Source of the DNA: HXMU1420-2 sp034670145
GTDB lineage: Bacteria; Pseudomonadota; Alphaproteobacteria; Rhodobacterales; Rhodobacteraceae
NCBI GenBank assembly: GCA_034670145.1
Contig: JAXMOA010000022.1
Span: 1-64,000 of the forward strand
Length of the DNA: 64,000 nt
Direction of reading: 5' to 3'
Shown here: positions 51,033-60,631 of the stretch, piece after piece
How positions within the stretch are numbered: the first letter of the stretch is position 1
Layout: every line of letters begins with the position of its first letter
Notes under the pieces: model-generated
Databases searched by the model: none
The model's input: only the letters and a program-made list of their open reading frames with translations
Told to the model about the DNA's origin: nothing
Program-made: the position numbers and the translations under genes

Positions 51033-52576
51033 ACGACCTCTTGGATGACCCTCAACCGGGCCAGAACCTGCCGGAATTCACGGTTTCGGAATTGTCCGGC
51101 GCGGTCAAGAAAACCCTGGAGAGCGAATTTGGCCGCATCCGCGTGCGCGGAGAGGTGGGGCGCGTGATCCGCGCGCGATCCGGGCACTACTATTATGACA
51201 TCAAGGATGACCGCAGCGTGCTGGCCTGCAACACCTGGAAAGGGCAGGTGGCGGGCCTGGGCGTCGTGCCCGAAGAGGGGCTAGAGGTGGTCGCAACCGG
51301 TCGGTTGACCGGCTATGGCGCGCAATCCAAATATAACCTGAATGTCGATGACCTGGCCGTTGCGGGGCAGGGGGCCTTGATGGCCCTGCTGGAGAAGCGG
51401 AAAAAAGCCTTGGAGGCGGAGGGTCTCTTTGCGGCCTCGCGCAAACGTCCCTTGCCGTATCTGCCCGAAATCATCGCGGTGGTGACCTCTCCGACCGGGG
51501 CGGTGATCCGTGATATTCTGCACCGTTTGCGGGACCGGTTCCCGCGCAAGGTCTTGATCTGGCCCGTCGCTGTACAAGGGCAGAATTGCGCGCCCGAGGT
51601 GGCCCGGGCGATCGAAGGGCTCAATGCGCTGACGCCGGGCGGGGCTTTGCCGCGACCGGATGTGATCATTGTTGCCCGTGGCGGTGGCTCGATCGAGGAT
51701 CTCTGGGGCTTCAACGAGGAAATCGTGGCCCGTGCGGCGGCGGGCTCTCAGATCCCGCTGATTTCGGCGGTGGGGCATGAAACCGATACGACGCTGATTG
51801 ATTTTGTCTCAGATCGCCGGGCCCCAACCCCGACGGCTGCTGCCGAAATGGCAGTGCCTGTCAGGCTGGAACTTTTGGCCGCGGTCGATGGCTATGGCGC
51901 GCGCCTGACCCGGGCACTGGCCCAAGGCGTGGAGCGGCGCGGGCAGCGTTTGCGGGATTTGTCACGCGCCTTGCCCCGACCAGACAGCCTGCTGGACATC
52001 CCGCGTCAGCGGCTGGACCAGACCGGCGGCGCATTACAAAGCGCGCTCAGCCGTGGCGTCCAGCTGCGCCGCCTGTCGTTGAGCGAAACCGCAGCGGGGA
52101 TCCGCCCCGGCGCAATCCGGCAACTCGTGGAGAACAAGGCGGACCGCTTTGCACGCCTGGCCGCGCGATTGCGCCCGGACGCCTTGGTGCGGGACCATAC
52201 GCGCAAAGCGGATGCGCTGGGGGCGCTGTCGCGCCGCTTGGTGCAGGCCGGGCAGCTGCGTTCAGAGCGGTTGCGGGCGCAATTGTCCAATGCGGACAGG
52301 ATGTTGGCGACATTGGGCTATCAGGCGACGCTGGAACGGGGGTATGCCGTGGTGCGCGCGGGGGATGATCTGGTGACCAGTGTGAAGACCGCTGAGGCGG
52401 CAAAAGTGCTGGAAATCGAATTTGCAGATGGGCGGATGACTACAGGGGGCAATACGGGGGACACGACTGGCCGTGCCCGGTCCGAGCAACACAGTAGCGC
52501 CGGCGCGTCCCGCAAATCGAAACCCCGAAAATCAGAGCCATCCCAAAAACCACCAGAGCAAGGCTCGCTGTTTTAA
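51029..52576 (+). CDS. xseA: Exodeoxyribonuclease VII large subunit XseA
   Basis: A 515-residue protein. The N-terminal OB domain contains FTVSELSGAVKKTLE, FGRIRVRGEV and GHYYYDIKDD. The catalytic domain has VVTSPTGAVIRDILHRLRDRFP and ARGGGSIEDLWGFNEE followed by AVGHETDTTLIDFVSD. A coiled-coil and a lysine/serine-rich tail of about 45 residues follow, longer than in E. coli. With XseB it degrades single-stranded DNA. Its ATG overlaps the HAD gene. Confidence 0.95.
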   Translation: MNDLLDDPQPGQNLPEFTVSELSGAVKKTLESEFGRIRVRGEVGRVIRARSGHYYYDIKDDRSVLACNTWKGQVAGLGVVPEEGLEVVATGRLTGYGAQSKYNLNVDDLAVAGQGALMALLEKRKKALEAEGLFAASRKRPLPYLPEIIAVVTSPTGAVIRDILHRLRDRFPRKVLIWPVAVQGQNCAPEVARAIEGLNALTPGGALPRPDVIIVARGGGSIEDLWGFNEEIVARAAAGSQIPLISAVGHETDTTLIDFVSDRRAPTPTAAAEMAVPVRLELLAAVDGYGARLTRALAQGVERRGQRLRDLSRALPRPDSLLDIPRQRLDQTGGALQSALSRGVQLRRLSLSETAAGIRPGAIRQLVENKADRFARLAARLRPDALVRDHTRKADALGALSRRLVQAGQLRSERLRAQLSNADRMLATLGYQATLERGYAVVRAGDDLVTSVKTAEAAKVLEIEFADGRMTTGGNTGDTTGRARSEQHSSAGASRKSKPRKSEPSQKPPEQGSLF

Positions 52577-52591
52577 AAAGAGGTTTGGGGC

Positions 52592-53008
52592 TCAGACCCC
52601 AACCTTGGGCCCGTGACAGACCATCTCTTCGCCATTCTCATTGGCTTCGTACAGAATGGTTGCTTCGGGATTGTTCTCAAACTGAGCGATCAGACCATCG
52701 GGCCCTTTCTGAAAGCTCCAGCATTGCGGCACCTGGTTGTTTTCATAGACAAAGCAGATCTGGCCTGTCTGGTTTTCGTACCACTCGCCCTCTTGGCAAT
52801 TGCCATCCAGAAAGGTCCAGATGACCCGGCGACCGGACATGTAGCGTTCGGCTCCATAGGGCGAGCCCTCGGCGCCATAAAACAGCGTTTTGCCTTTGGT
52901 GTATTGATCAAAGGCCTCGGCCGAAAGCGGTTCAGCGGTTGCCGTCGCCGGCCCCAACAGGGTCGGAGCGATCAGGGCGGTGAGGAGAATCAGGAAATTG
53001 GCTCGCAT
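52592..53008 (-). CDS. Exported protein of unknown function
   Basis: A 138-residue protein with a signal peptide (MRANFLILLTALIAPTLLG, cleavage near ATAEP). The mature part has four cysteines and a WTFLDGNCQEGEWYENQTG ... CFVYEN pattern typical of small Rhodobacteraceae periplasmic proteins of unknown role. Its first 77 bases overlap the end of the AlkB-like gene in another frame. Confidence 0.7.
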   Translation of the reverse strand: MRANFLILLTALIAPTLLGPATATAEPLSAEAFDQYTKGKTLFYGAEGSPYGAERYMSGRRVIWTFLDGNCQEGEWYENQTGQICFVYENNQVPQCWSFQKGPDGLIAQFENNPEATILYEANENGEEMVCHGPKVGV

Positions 53009-54113
53009 ATACCGATTTTGGCAGATCCGCGCGTTTGGTGCCATGGGCCTGCACCGGTGCCTTTGCGGTTTGTGCGGGAACATGCCCCGTGGCTGGCGCG
53101 TTCTGCCAATCCGCCAGCAGCGGATCCATCAAAGACCGCCAGACAGGTGGGATCAGCCCCAACAGCCCCATGACCGGCAAAGAGGCGGGCAAGACAGGCA
53201 TCCCGTCCCGGTCCAGACGCAATTGCACAAAGCTGCGCTGCGGGTTCATGTGATGATCTGAATGGCGCGGCGCATTCAGCATCATCGCCGCCGTATAGAC
53301 ATGTGGTGCGTTCCAACTGTGCTGGGCCGAGACCTTTTCGCGGGTTCCATCCGCCAGTTCCGCTCGACGCAACCCGTAATGCTGCACGTAATCGGCCATC
53401 AGCAACTGCTCCTGCGCATAAAGGCACACCAGCAGCCAGGCCAGCACCCCGGCCCAGCCTGCGACAGCCCCGGCCACACCCAACGCGGCCAGCCCTCCGA
53501 GCGCGTAACCAACATAGGGATGTGTCCAGATCGGGCGGGGGTCCTGACGCCGCGCGCGCTGGGCGTTGACCGCCCGCAGTCCCGCCATGAAAGAGCCGAT
53601 CCACGCCCGGGGCCAAAAGCTGTAAAACCCTTCGCCAGCCCGGGCTGAATTGGGGTCTGCATCACTGGCCACATGCACATGATGCACCAGCCGATGGGCG
53701 CTGGTGTGGTGCCCGAACAGCATCGCGGAATAGACCGCCGCCCCCAGTCGCCGCGCCCTGCGTTCGGGCATATGGATCAACTCATGCGCATTCGAATTGG
53801 CCACATGACCAAAATAGTTTCCCGCTGCCAGCCACAAGGCGATCGCATGGCTCCAGCTGTCCTGCACGACGTTGACCAGCCCGATCACCACCACAGGCAT
53901 CAGCGCCAGATGAAGAAGACCCAAGCCCGAGGTCATCCACCGGACCGCACGCCGGGCGTCCCTCTCTGCCGGAGCGGTCCAACCGATGGCGTCCAGCGCC
54001 ATGGCACAGGGAATTCCGCCAATCAGCGCCAGCCAGGCCCACGCGCCCCCCAGCCAGACCGCCAGGGCGATCAGGGCAGCAGGGATCAGGCTTGCGATCA
54101 CAAATAGGACCAT
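52932..54113 (-). CDS. Alkane monooxygenase (AlkB) family membrane di-iron hydroxylase
   Basis: A 393-residue membrane protein with about six helices. The three histidine clusters of the family are present: HELIH near residue 110, HHTSAHRLVHHVHV near 135-150, and a late NAPRHSDHHMNP near 285. It would hydroxylate an alkane or alkyl group using O2. No rubredoxin gene is adjacent. The C-terminal 60 residues look poorly conserved and overlap the exported-protein gene. Confidence 0.87.
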   Translation of the reverse strand: MVLFVIASLIPAALIALAVWLGGAWAWLALIGGIPCAMALDAIGWTAPAERDARRAVRWMTSGLGLLHLALMPVVVIGLVNVVQDSWSHAIALWLAAGNYFGHVANSNAHELIHMPERRARRLGAAVYSAMLFGHHTSAHRLVHHVHVASDADPNSARAGEGFYSFWPRAWIGSFMAGLRAVNAQRARRQDPRPIWTHPYVGYALGGLAALGVAGAVAGWAGVLAWLLVCLYAQEQLLMADYVQHYGLRRAELADGTREKVSAQHSWNAPHVYTAAMMLNAPRHSDHHMNPQRSFVQLRLDRDGMPVLPASLPVMGLLGLIPPVWRSLMDPLLADWQNAPATGHVPAQTAKAPVQAHGTKRADLPKSVYASQFPDSPHRPDRSDPVGAGDGNR

Positions 54114-54315
54114 GGGCGGGGTTCTCGCTCTGACGATAGACCACAGTCTTATACCCTATTTCGAAACAAAGTTTGACGGATTCGTGTCAAATGGGCGTCC
54201 GGCTGACGCCTATGGGAACAGTCATCCAACGCAAAGCTGCCCGCAAACGTCGCTTTTCGCCTCTTCTGTCTGTCGCCGCGCGCTATAGAGGAAGCCGAAG
54301 CATAGGAGAGATTTC

Positions 54316-56001
54316 ATGGCGCTGGATGACCGCAAGGGCGTATGGAAATCAGGCAAGGGCAAGGGGCGTCGCACCCCAAAGGGCCGCCAGGTTCAGGATC
54401 AGGCCTGGGACGAGGTGCGCATGCTGCTGGGCGAACGCCCGCGCAGGCGTGATTTGCTGATCGAATTCCTGCATTTGATCCAAGATGCCTATGGCCATCT
54501 GTCCTCGGCCCATCTGCGGGCGCTGGCCGAAGAAATGCGTTTGAGCATGGCGGAGATCTACGAGGTCGCGACCTTCTACGCCCATTTCGATGTGGTCAAA
54601 GAGGACGAGGCGCCCCCACCGGCCTTGACCATCCGGGTCTGTGATTCGCTGGCCTGTGAAATGGCTGGCGCCCAGGCGCTGAAGGCCGCGTTGGAAGAGG
54701 GGCTGGACGCGACCCAGGTACGTGTCCTGCGTGCGCCCTGCATGGGGCGTTGTGATACGGCGCCGGTTTTGGAATTGGGTCACAATCACATCGACGCCGC
54801 CACACCAGAAAAAGTGCAGGCCGCGATTGCGGCCAATGATACGCACGCGCATCTGCCAGATTATGAAACCTTCGACAGCTACAAGGCCGCAGGTGGCTAC
54901 GCCAAACTGGCCGAGCTTCGCTCGGGCGGCAGTTTCGAAGCCGTGCAGGAAACCTTGCTGTCATCCGGCCTGCGTGGTTTGGGCGGCGCGGGCTTCCCCT
55001 CTGGGCGCAAATGGGGCTTTGTTCGGGCCGAGCCTGGACCCAGATATCTGGCGGTCAACGGCGATGAAGGCGAACCCGGCACATTCAAAGATCGCTTTTA
55101 CCTCGAGCGCCAACCCCATCTTTTCCTTGAGGGAATGCTGATCGCGGCCTGGGCCGTCGAAGCGGAAACCTGCTTTATCTACATGCGGGATGAATACCCG
55201 GCGGTGTTAGAGATTTTGCGTCGTGAAATCGCCGCGCTGGAGGCCGCAGGCCTGGTCGCGCCTGGCTATATTGATCTGCGGCGCGGGGCTGGCGCCTATA
55301 TCTGTGGCGAAGAAAGCGCGATGATCGAATCCATCGAAGGCAAACGCGGATTGCCGCGTCATCGCCCGCCGTTTGTGGCGCAGGTCGGCCTGTTCGGACA
55401 GCCCACGTTGGTCAACAACGTAGAGACCTTGTTTTGGGTGGCCCGGGTGCTGCGCGAAGGTGCCGAGATCCTGAGCGGTGTCGAGAAAAACGGCCGCACC
55501 GGTCTGCGCTCTTTCTCTGTCTCTGGACGGGTCAAGGAACCGGGCGTGCATTTGCTGCCTGCGGGATCGACCATGCAGGACATTATCGAGGCAGCGGGCG
55601 GCATGCTGGATGGGCATAGCTTCAAGGCTTATCAGCCGGGCGGTCCCTCGGCGGGGCTGCTGCCTGCCTCGATGTCCGACATTCCGATGGATTTCGATGT
55701 CTTGCAGGCACATGGAACCTTTATCGGATCGGCGGCGATCGTTGTGCTGTCGGATCAGGACAGCGCCCGGGATGCTGCGTTGAATATGCTGCGGTTCTTT
55801 GAGGACGAAAGCTGTGGCCAATGCACCCCATGCCGGGTGGGATGTGAAAAGGCGGTCAAGCTGATGCAGGCAGAAACCTGGGATCAGCCATTGCTCGAAG
55901 ATTTGTGCCAGGCGATGGCCGATGCCTCGATCTGTGGCCTGGGTCAGGCGGCACCGAACCCGATTCGCATGACGATGCAACATTTCCCGGACGAGATCTG
56001 A
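54316..56001 (+). CDS. NuoE-NuoF fusion (formate dehydrogenase beta / HoxF-like subunit)
   Basis: A 561-residue protein. A NuoE-like thioredoxin-fold domain (about 30-160) has [2Fe-2S] cysteines in CDSLACEMAG and APCMGRCDTAP. A NuoF-like domain follows with the FMN site GLGGAGFPSGRKWGF, NGDEGEPGTFKDR, the NAD-binding GAGAYICGEESAM, and [4Fe-4S] cysteines ESCGQCTPCRVGC plus SICGLG. Such fusions are the NAD-reducing subunits of soluble formate dehydrogenases (FdsB) or hydrogenases (HoxF). No catalytic subunit gene lies next to it. Confidence 0.9.
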   Translation: MALDDRKGVWKSGKGKGRRTPKGRQVQDQAWDEVRMLLGERPRRRDLLIEFLHLIQDAYGHLSSAHLRALAEEMRLSMAEIYEVATFYAHFDVVKEDEAPPPALTIRVCDSLACEMAGAQALKAALEEGLDATQVRVLRAPCMGRCDTAPVLELGHNHIDAATPEKVQAAIAANDTHAHLPDYETFDSYKAAGGYAKLAELRSGGSFEAVQETLLSSGLRGLGGAGFPSGRKWGFVRAEPGPRYLAVNGDEGEPGTFKDRFYLERQPHLFLEGMLIAAWAVEAETCFIYMRDEYPAVLEILRREIAALEAAGLVAPGYIDLRRGAGAYICGEESAMIESIEGKRGLPRHRPPFVAQVGLFGQPTLVNNVETLFWVARVLREGAEILSGVEKNGRTGLRSFSVSGRVKEPGVHLLPAGSTMQDIIEAAGGMLDGHSFKAYQPGGPSAGLLPASMSDIPMDFDVLQAHGTFIGSAAIVVLSDQDSARDAALNMLRFFEDESCGQCTPCRVGCEKAVKLMQAETWDQPLLEDLCQAMADASICGLGQAAPNPIRMTMQHFPDEI

Positions 56002-56258
56002 GGGCGGGCGGTCTGACGCCTCTCGCTGTCTGCTGTCGCAAAGAATCGACGGGCCAATCCTGCTTTCAGACCGGATAGGCCCGAATTGATCCGCTTTACG
56101 TGGTTTACCGGCTTGAAACCTTTGTATGACAGGTTAACAGGCACGATACTCTGCGTGCGGGTGGCAAACCCGTATTTGCCGTGGCCTGGCAGTGTGTCAG
56201 GCGCAAAGGTTTCACCGGGCTTGTGTCACTCAACAGGCGCCAAACAGGACAGGCTGAT

Positions 56259-56900
56259 ATGACCGCCCTGACAGTTGCCGCAACCATATGCGCGCTGGGC
56301 TACCTCGCGATATGCGCCCGGCCAACCTCGGATGTGCGGTCGCTTTTGAAAACTGCGGCCGTCATGATCCTGGCCATTCAGGCCGGTCTCGGTGGCGCAG
56401 ACTGGTTGCTGGTGGCGGCGCTCGCGCTTTGCGCCTTGGGCGACTGGATGCTGTCGCGCGAAGGCGACAGCGCCTTTATGGCGGGAATCGGCGCTTTTGC
56501 GGCGGGTCATCTGGTCTATGTGGCCCTGTTCCTGACCCATCCGCTGGCGGATCCGGCGCGCTGGTCGGTGATGCCGCAGGTGCTGTTTATCCTGGGTTTG
56601 GTGGTTTTGGGGCTGGCAATGGCCTGGCTCTTGATGCCACGGGCAGGGGACCTGCAAGGGCCCGTCATGGCGTATATTCCGATCATTCTGGCAATGGGTC
56701 TGGCTGCGTTGACCCTGCCGGCTGCGGGGCCACTGCGCTTTGCGCTGCCCGCCGCATTGCTGTTCATTTTATCCGATATGGTGCTGGCCTCGGAAAAATT
56801 CCTGCTGGCGCCCGGCCACCCCGCGCAGGCGGCCACACCCTATGTAATCTGGTCGTCTTACTGGCTGGCGCAATTCGGCTTCCTGATGGCATTCAGCTGA
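56259..56900 (+). CDS. Lysoplasmalogenase-like membrane protein (YhhN family)
   Basis: A 213-residue protein with seven to eight helices and the YhhN/TMEM86 pattern: LLVAALALCALGDWMLSREGDSAFMAG near residue 55 and LFILSDMVLASEKFL near 170. Eukaryotic members hydrolyse lysoplasmalogen. ATG 56259 is chosen. The 257 bases before it hold no supported gene. Confidence 0.83.
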   Translation: MTALTVAATICALGYLAICARPTSDVRSLLKTAAVMILAIQAGLGGADWLLVAALALCALGDWMLSREGDSAFMAGIGAFAAGHLVYVALFLTHPLADPARWSVMPQVLFILGLVVLGLAMAWLLMPRAGDLQGPVMAYIPIILAMGLAALTLPAAGPLRFALPAALLFILSDMVLASEKFLLAPGHPAQAATPYVIWSSYWLAQFGFLMAFS

Positions 56901-56970
56901 GCGGGACAGGTAGCCTTTCCAACCGAGCAGATCCGCATTACTGGATAACAAACCGGCAAGGCGGAGCAAA

Positions 56971-58098
56971 ATGGCATTTTTTGGCAAACTCAAGGATCGT
57001 CTGTTCAAATCCTCGTCCCGTATCGAAGAGGGGTTGGATGCAATTGTCGAAGACGGCGCCGACGTATCGGCACCCGATGAAACAGCCAAAGCGACACTCG
57101 ATCCCACACCGGACCCCGCACCGGTTGCCGACGCCCCGGCCGCAGAACCAGCTCCTGCGCCAGACCCCGAACCAGCCCCACAGCCCGAACCACCGGCCCA
57201 ACCGGCAGAACGCACGGGCCTGCTCAAACGCATCTTTGGCCGCGAGACCGCAGTTGCCGCACCGCGCCGCGCATTGGATGACGATATGCTCGAGCAACTC
57301 GAAGAGCTGCTCATTTCGGCTGACATGGGGGTCGACACAGCCCTGCGCATCACCGGCAACATGGCAGAGGGCCGCCTGGGCAAACGGCTCTCGACCGAAG
57401 AGATCAAGCGATTGTTGGCCCAGGAAATTGCCCGCGTGATGGAGCCCGTCGCCCGCCCGGTTCCGATTTTTCCGAAAACCCCTCAGGTGATCCTGGTGGT
57501 GGGCGTCAATGGATCCGGAAAAACGACAACGATCGGCAAGCTCGCCAGCCAGTTCCGCGCGGCGGGCAAAAACGTGGTGATCGCGGCGGGTGACACGTTC
57601 CGCGCGGCGGCGGTGGAACAATTGCAGGTCTGGGGTGAACGGGCCGGCGTCCCGGTGCTGACCGCGGCCCAGGGCTCTGACCCTGCGTCACTGGCCTTTG
57701 ACGCTTTGACCCGCGCACAGGCCGATGGCGCGGACTTGCTGCTGATCGACACGGCCGGACGGCTGCAAAACCGCACCGACCTGATGGAGGAACTGGCCAA
57801 GATTGTGCGCGTCCTGCGCAAAAAGGACCCTTCCGCTCCGCACAATACCTTGTTGGTGCTGGACGCAACAACCGGGCAGAATGCGCTCAATCAAGTCGAA
57901 ATCTTTCGCAAGATTGCCGATGTCTCGGGCCTGGTCATGACAAAACTGGACGGCACAGCAAAGGGCGGCGTTCTGGTGGCTTTGGCGGATAAATTCGGGC
58001 TGCCGATACACGCCATTGGCGTTGGCGAACAGATCGACGATCTGGCACCATTCGACCCCGAAGAATTCGCCGCGGCACTCACCGGCCTCGATGCCTGA
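56971..58098 (+). CDS. ftsY: Signal recognition particle receptor FtsY
   Basis: A 375-residue SRP GTPase. After a proline- and acid-rich linker (about residues 30-75) come the N domain and the G domain. The P-loop VNGSGKTTT begins at about residue 178, followed by DTFRAAAVEQL, DTAGRLQNR, and TKLDGTAKGG. It docks the ribosome-SRP complex at the membrane. The next gene (EamA family) lies 168 bases downstream. Confidence 0.96.
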   Translation: MAFFGKLKDRLFKSSSRIEEGLDAIVEDGADVSAPDETAKATLDPTPDPAPVADAPAAEPAPAPDPEPAPQPEPPAQPAERTGLLKRIFGRETAVAAPRRALDDDMLEQLEELLISADMGVDTALRITGNMAEGRLGKRLSTEEIKRLLAQEIARVMEPVARPVPIFPKTPQVILVVGVNGSGKTTTIGKLASQFRAAGKNVVIAAGDTFRAAAVEQLQVWGERAGVPVLTAAQGSDPASLAFDALTRAQADGADLLLIDTAGRLQNRTDLMEELAKIVRVLRKKDPSAPHNTLLVLDATTGQNALNQVEIFRKIADVSGLVMTKLDGTAKGGVLVALADKFGLPIHAIGVGEQIDDLAPFDPEEFAAALTGLDA

Positions 58099-58266
58099 GC
58101 AACTTTGGCCAAGAAAACAATGGCCCGAGACACATCAGCCTGACCCCTCTGGCTGGTCTTGCGATTGCAATTCCCCCCGGGTGACGGCACCAAATGCGCG
58201 ACAGGGCAGAGTTCCCATCACCCCAACAGCCATGGCCGACCGTCACATGTGCGTGACCATCCCCTT

Positions 58267-59169
58267 ATGACCGATTGGATCCTCTCCATCGAAGGGACCG
58301 AGATTGGCCATCGTGTGGCACTCATACTGGCTTTGCTGGCGGCATTCCTGCATGCGGTGTTTGGCGCATTGCAAAAGGGCCGCCATGACCCCTGGCTGTC
58401 ACGCGGTGCCATTGATCTGTTCTATGGCACCATCGCGATCCCCTTTATCCTGTTTGTGGTGCCCTGGCCTGAACCGCATATGTGGCCATTGTTCGCCGGG
58501 GCTTTTGTGGTTCACCTCATCTACAAGACACTGATGGGCTTCACATACTCTCGTGGTGCCTACACCGTGGTCTATCCGGTGGTCCGTGGGATGGGGCCAT
58601 TGTTTACCGTGATCGGCGCCTGGCTGATCTTCGAAGAGACCTTCACATGGGTCCAATGGCTGGGTGTCGGCGTGCTTTTGGCGGGGATCTTTGGCCTCGC
58701 GCTCTACAATTACCTGTTTCTGGAAACCGCCCGCGACACGCTTGGCGCGGCCCTGGCCTTTGCAATCGCCACCGGGTTGTTCGTCGCCATCTACACAACC
58801 TATGACGCCTACGGTATCCGCGCGACGGCAGACCCTTTCACCTTCCTGTTCTGGTTTTTCTTTTTGGACGGCCTGGTGTTCCCCTGGGTCGCTCTGCGCC
58901 GCTGGCTGCGGATGGAGGCCCCTCCCGCACCCGGACCGCTCTTGCTGCGCGGATTGGCCGGCGGGCTCATCGCATATCTGAGCTTTGGCTCGGTCATGTT
59001 GGCCACCCGGCTGGACAAAGTGGGCGAAGCGGCCGTCCTGCGCGAAACATCGACCGTATTTGCCGCGCTGATCGGCTGGCTGGTGCTGCGTGAAACCGTC
59101 GGGCCGCGACGGATCGCGCTTATGACCCTCATTGCCATTGGGGCGGTGATCGTGGAAATGGGAGGATAG
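58267..59169 (+). CDS. EamA/DMT-superfamily transporter
   Basis: A 300-residue protein with ten predicted helices in two five-helix halves, as in EamA-type drug/metabolite transporters. YPVVRGMGPLFTVIGAWLIFEE is typical of the first half and VLRETSTVFAALIGWLVLRE of the second. ATG 58267 is chosen. It is followed by yciB after 9 bases. Confidence 0.87.
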   Translation: MTDWILSIEGTEIGHRVALILALLAAFLHAVFGALQKGRHDPWLSRGAIDLFYGTIAIPFILFVVPWPEPHMWPLFAGAFVVHLIYKTLMGFTYSRGAYTVVYPVVRGMGPLFTVIGAWLIFEETFTWVQWLGVGVLLAGIFGLALYNYLFLETARDTLGAALAFAIATGLFVAIYTTYDAYGIRATADPFTFLFWFFFLDGLVFPWVALRRWLRMEAPPAPGPLLLRGLAGGLIAYLSFGSVMLATRLDKVGEAAVLRETSTVFAALIGWLVLRETVGPRRIALMTLIAIGAVIVEMGG

Positions 59170-59178
59170 GAGACAAAC

Positions 59179-59787
59179 ATGACTGATGCGCCCAAACCAA
59201 TAAACCCGATCCTCAAACAAGTGCTGGAATTGGGACCGACCGTGGTCTTCTTTCTGATCTATCTGCGCCTGCGGGATCAGACCTTCACTTTCGGAGGCAA
59301 TGAATATTCCGGCTTTATCGTCGCGACCCTGGCTTTCGTTCCGGTCCTGCTGGTGGCGATGGCCGTCCTTTGGGCCCTGACCGGCAAACTCAGCCGGATG
59401 CAGGTTTTTACCGCAATCATGGTGTTGTTCTTCGGCGGGCTGACTGCCTGGTTCAACGACGAGCGGTTCTTCAAGATGAAAACCACAATCGTCTATGGGT
59501 TCTTCACAACAATCCTTGGCATCGGACTGCTTCAGGGGCGCTCCTACCTGGCCTGGATAATGGCAGAAATGATGCCAATGCAAGAGCAGGGCTGGATGAT
59601 CCTGACACGCCGCCTCTGCGCCGCATTCGCCGTACTGGCTATCGCGAACGAGGTGATCTGGCGGACGATGTCCACGGATCTATGGGTCAAAATCGAAACC
59701 TTCGGCTTCCCCATCGCGCTGTTTGCCTTTCTTTGGTGGCAGATCATGGCGCTCCAGCCCTACATGATCGAAACCGAAGAAAAATAA
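59179..59787 (+). CDS. yciB: Inner-membrane-spanning protein YciB / septation protein A (IspZ)
   Basis: A 202-residue protein with five to six helices. YciB signatures are LELGPTVVFFLIYLR, ALTGKLSRMQVFTAIMVLFFGGLTAWFNDERFFKMKT around residue 70, and ANEVIWR near residue 155. It is linked to cell envelope and septum organisation. The downstream sequence has a T-rich/A-rich stretch but no clear hairpin. Confidence 0.93.
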   Translation: MTDAPKPINPILKQVLELGPTVVFFLIYLRLRDQTFTFGGNEYSGFIVATLAFVPVLLVAMAVLWALTGKLSRMQVFTAIMVLFFGGLTAWFNDERFFKMKTTIVYGFFTTILGIGLLQGRSYLAWIMAEMMPMQEQGWMILTRRLCAAFAVLAIANEVIWRTMSTDLWVKIETFGFPIALFAFLWWQIMALQPYMIETEEK

Positions 59788-59909
59788 CCGTCCTGCGGCT
59801 TCTTTTTGGAAAAAATACTCAAATCCCGCCCTTGAGGAGCTGAGTCCGCGACAATTCAAACCCAGACATTGCGCCTTGCTTCGCTCTTCCCAGAACCGCG
59901 CGACACCGG

Positions 59910-60605
59910 CTACCGGCGAAACAGCAGATCTTGCGCGCCAGGCGCCCGTTCCATCGCGGCGCGCCCCTGCTGAACAGCCAGGGCACGCCCGATCTGTACC
60001 GCAGGGCGGGCCTTTATCCGGTCCAACCAGCGGGCCATATTCGGCCGGTTTTCCAGCGTTTGCCCCTGACGCCGCCACAGATGCGCCCAACTCCAGATCG
60101 CAATATCGGCAATTGTATAGTTAGGCCCGGCGACAAAGGCTGTCTGCTCCAGACGGCGTTCCAAAACGTCGTACAGACGCGAGACTTCTGTTTCATAACG
60201 CGCACGCGCATAGGGCAGGTCCTGCGGCGGGTCCAGGCGCGGTGCGTAGGTGTTGAAATGAATGCATTGCCCCGCCATCGGTCCCAGCCCACCCATTTGC
60301 CACATCAGCCATTCACGCACGGCAATGCGCGCCCGCGCGTCTTCGCCGTCTAGGCGCCCGGTCTTTTCTGCCAGATACAACAGGATCGCACCGCTCTCGA
60401 AAATGGACACCGGCTGACCATCTGGCCCGTCCGAATCCACAATTGCCGGCATACGGTTGTTTGGCGCAATCTCCAGAAAGGCCGGCGCAAACTGATCGCC
60501 TTTGGTGATGTCCACCAGATGCAGGCGATATGGCAAACCCAGCTCTTCCAGTGCAACAGAGATTTTCCAGCCATTCGGCGTTGGCCAATAGTATAGATCA
60601 ATCAT
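59910..60605 (-). CDS. Glutathione S-transferase (Nu/YfcG-like)
   Basis: A 231-residue GST. The N-terminal thioredoxin fold begins DLYYWPTPNGWKISVALEE, with NRMPAIVD and the glutathione-binding FESGAILLYLAEKTG. The helical C-terminal domain contains WLMWQMGGLGPMAGQ and YTIADIAIWSW. This matches the disulfide-bond oxidoreductase GSTs. ATG 60605 is used; a GTG lies directly before it. Confidence 0.92.
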   Translation of the reverse strand: MIDLYYWPTPNGWKISVALEELGLPYRLHLVDITKGDQFAPAFLEIAPNNRMPAIVDSDGPDGQPVSIFESGAILLYLAEKTGRLDGEDARARIAVREWLMWQMGGLGPMAGQCIHFNTYAPRLDPPQDLPYARARYETEVSRLYDVLERRLEQTAFVAGPNYTIADIAIWSWAHLWRRQGQTLENRPNMARWLDRIKARPAVQIGRALAVQQGRAAMERAPGAQDLLFRR

Positions 60606-60631
60606 CACCGCCCCCGTTCAGGAGGCTCGGA

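Noticed and set aside
59788..59909. T-rich and A-rich stretch after yciB as an intrinsic terminator
   Set aside because: No stable stem precedes the T-run, so a terminator is not supported.
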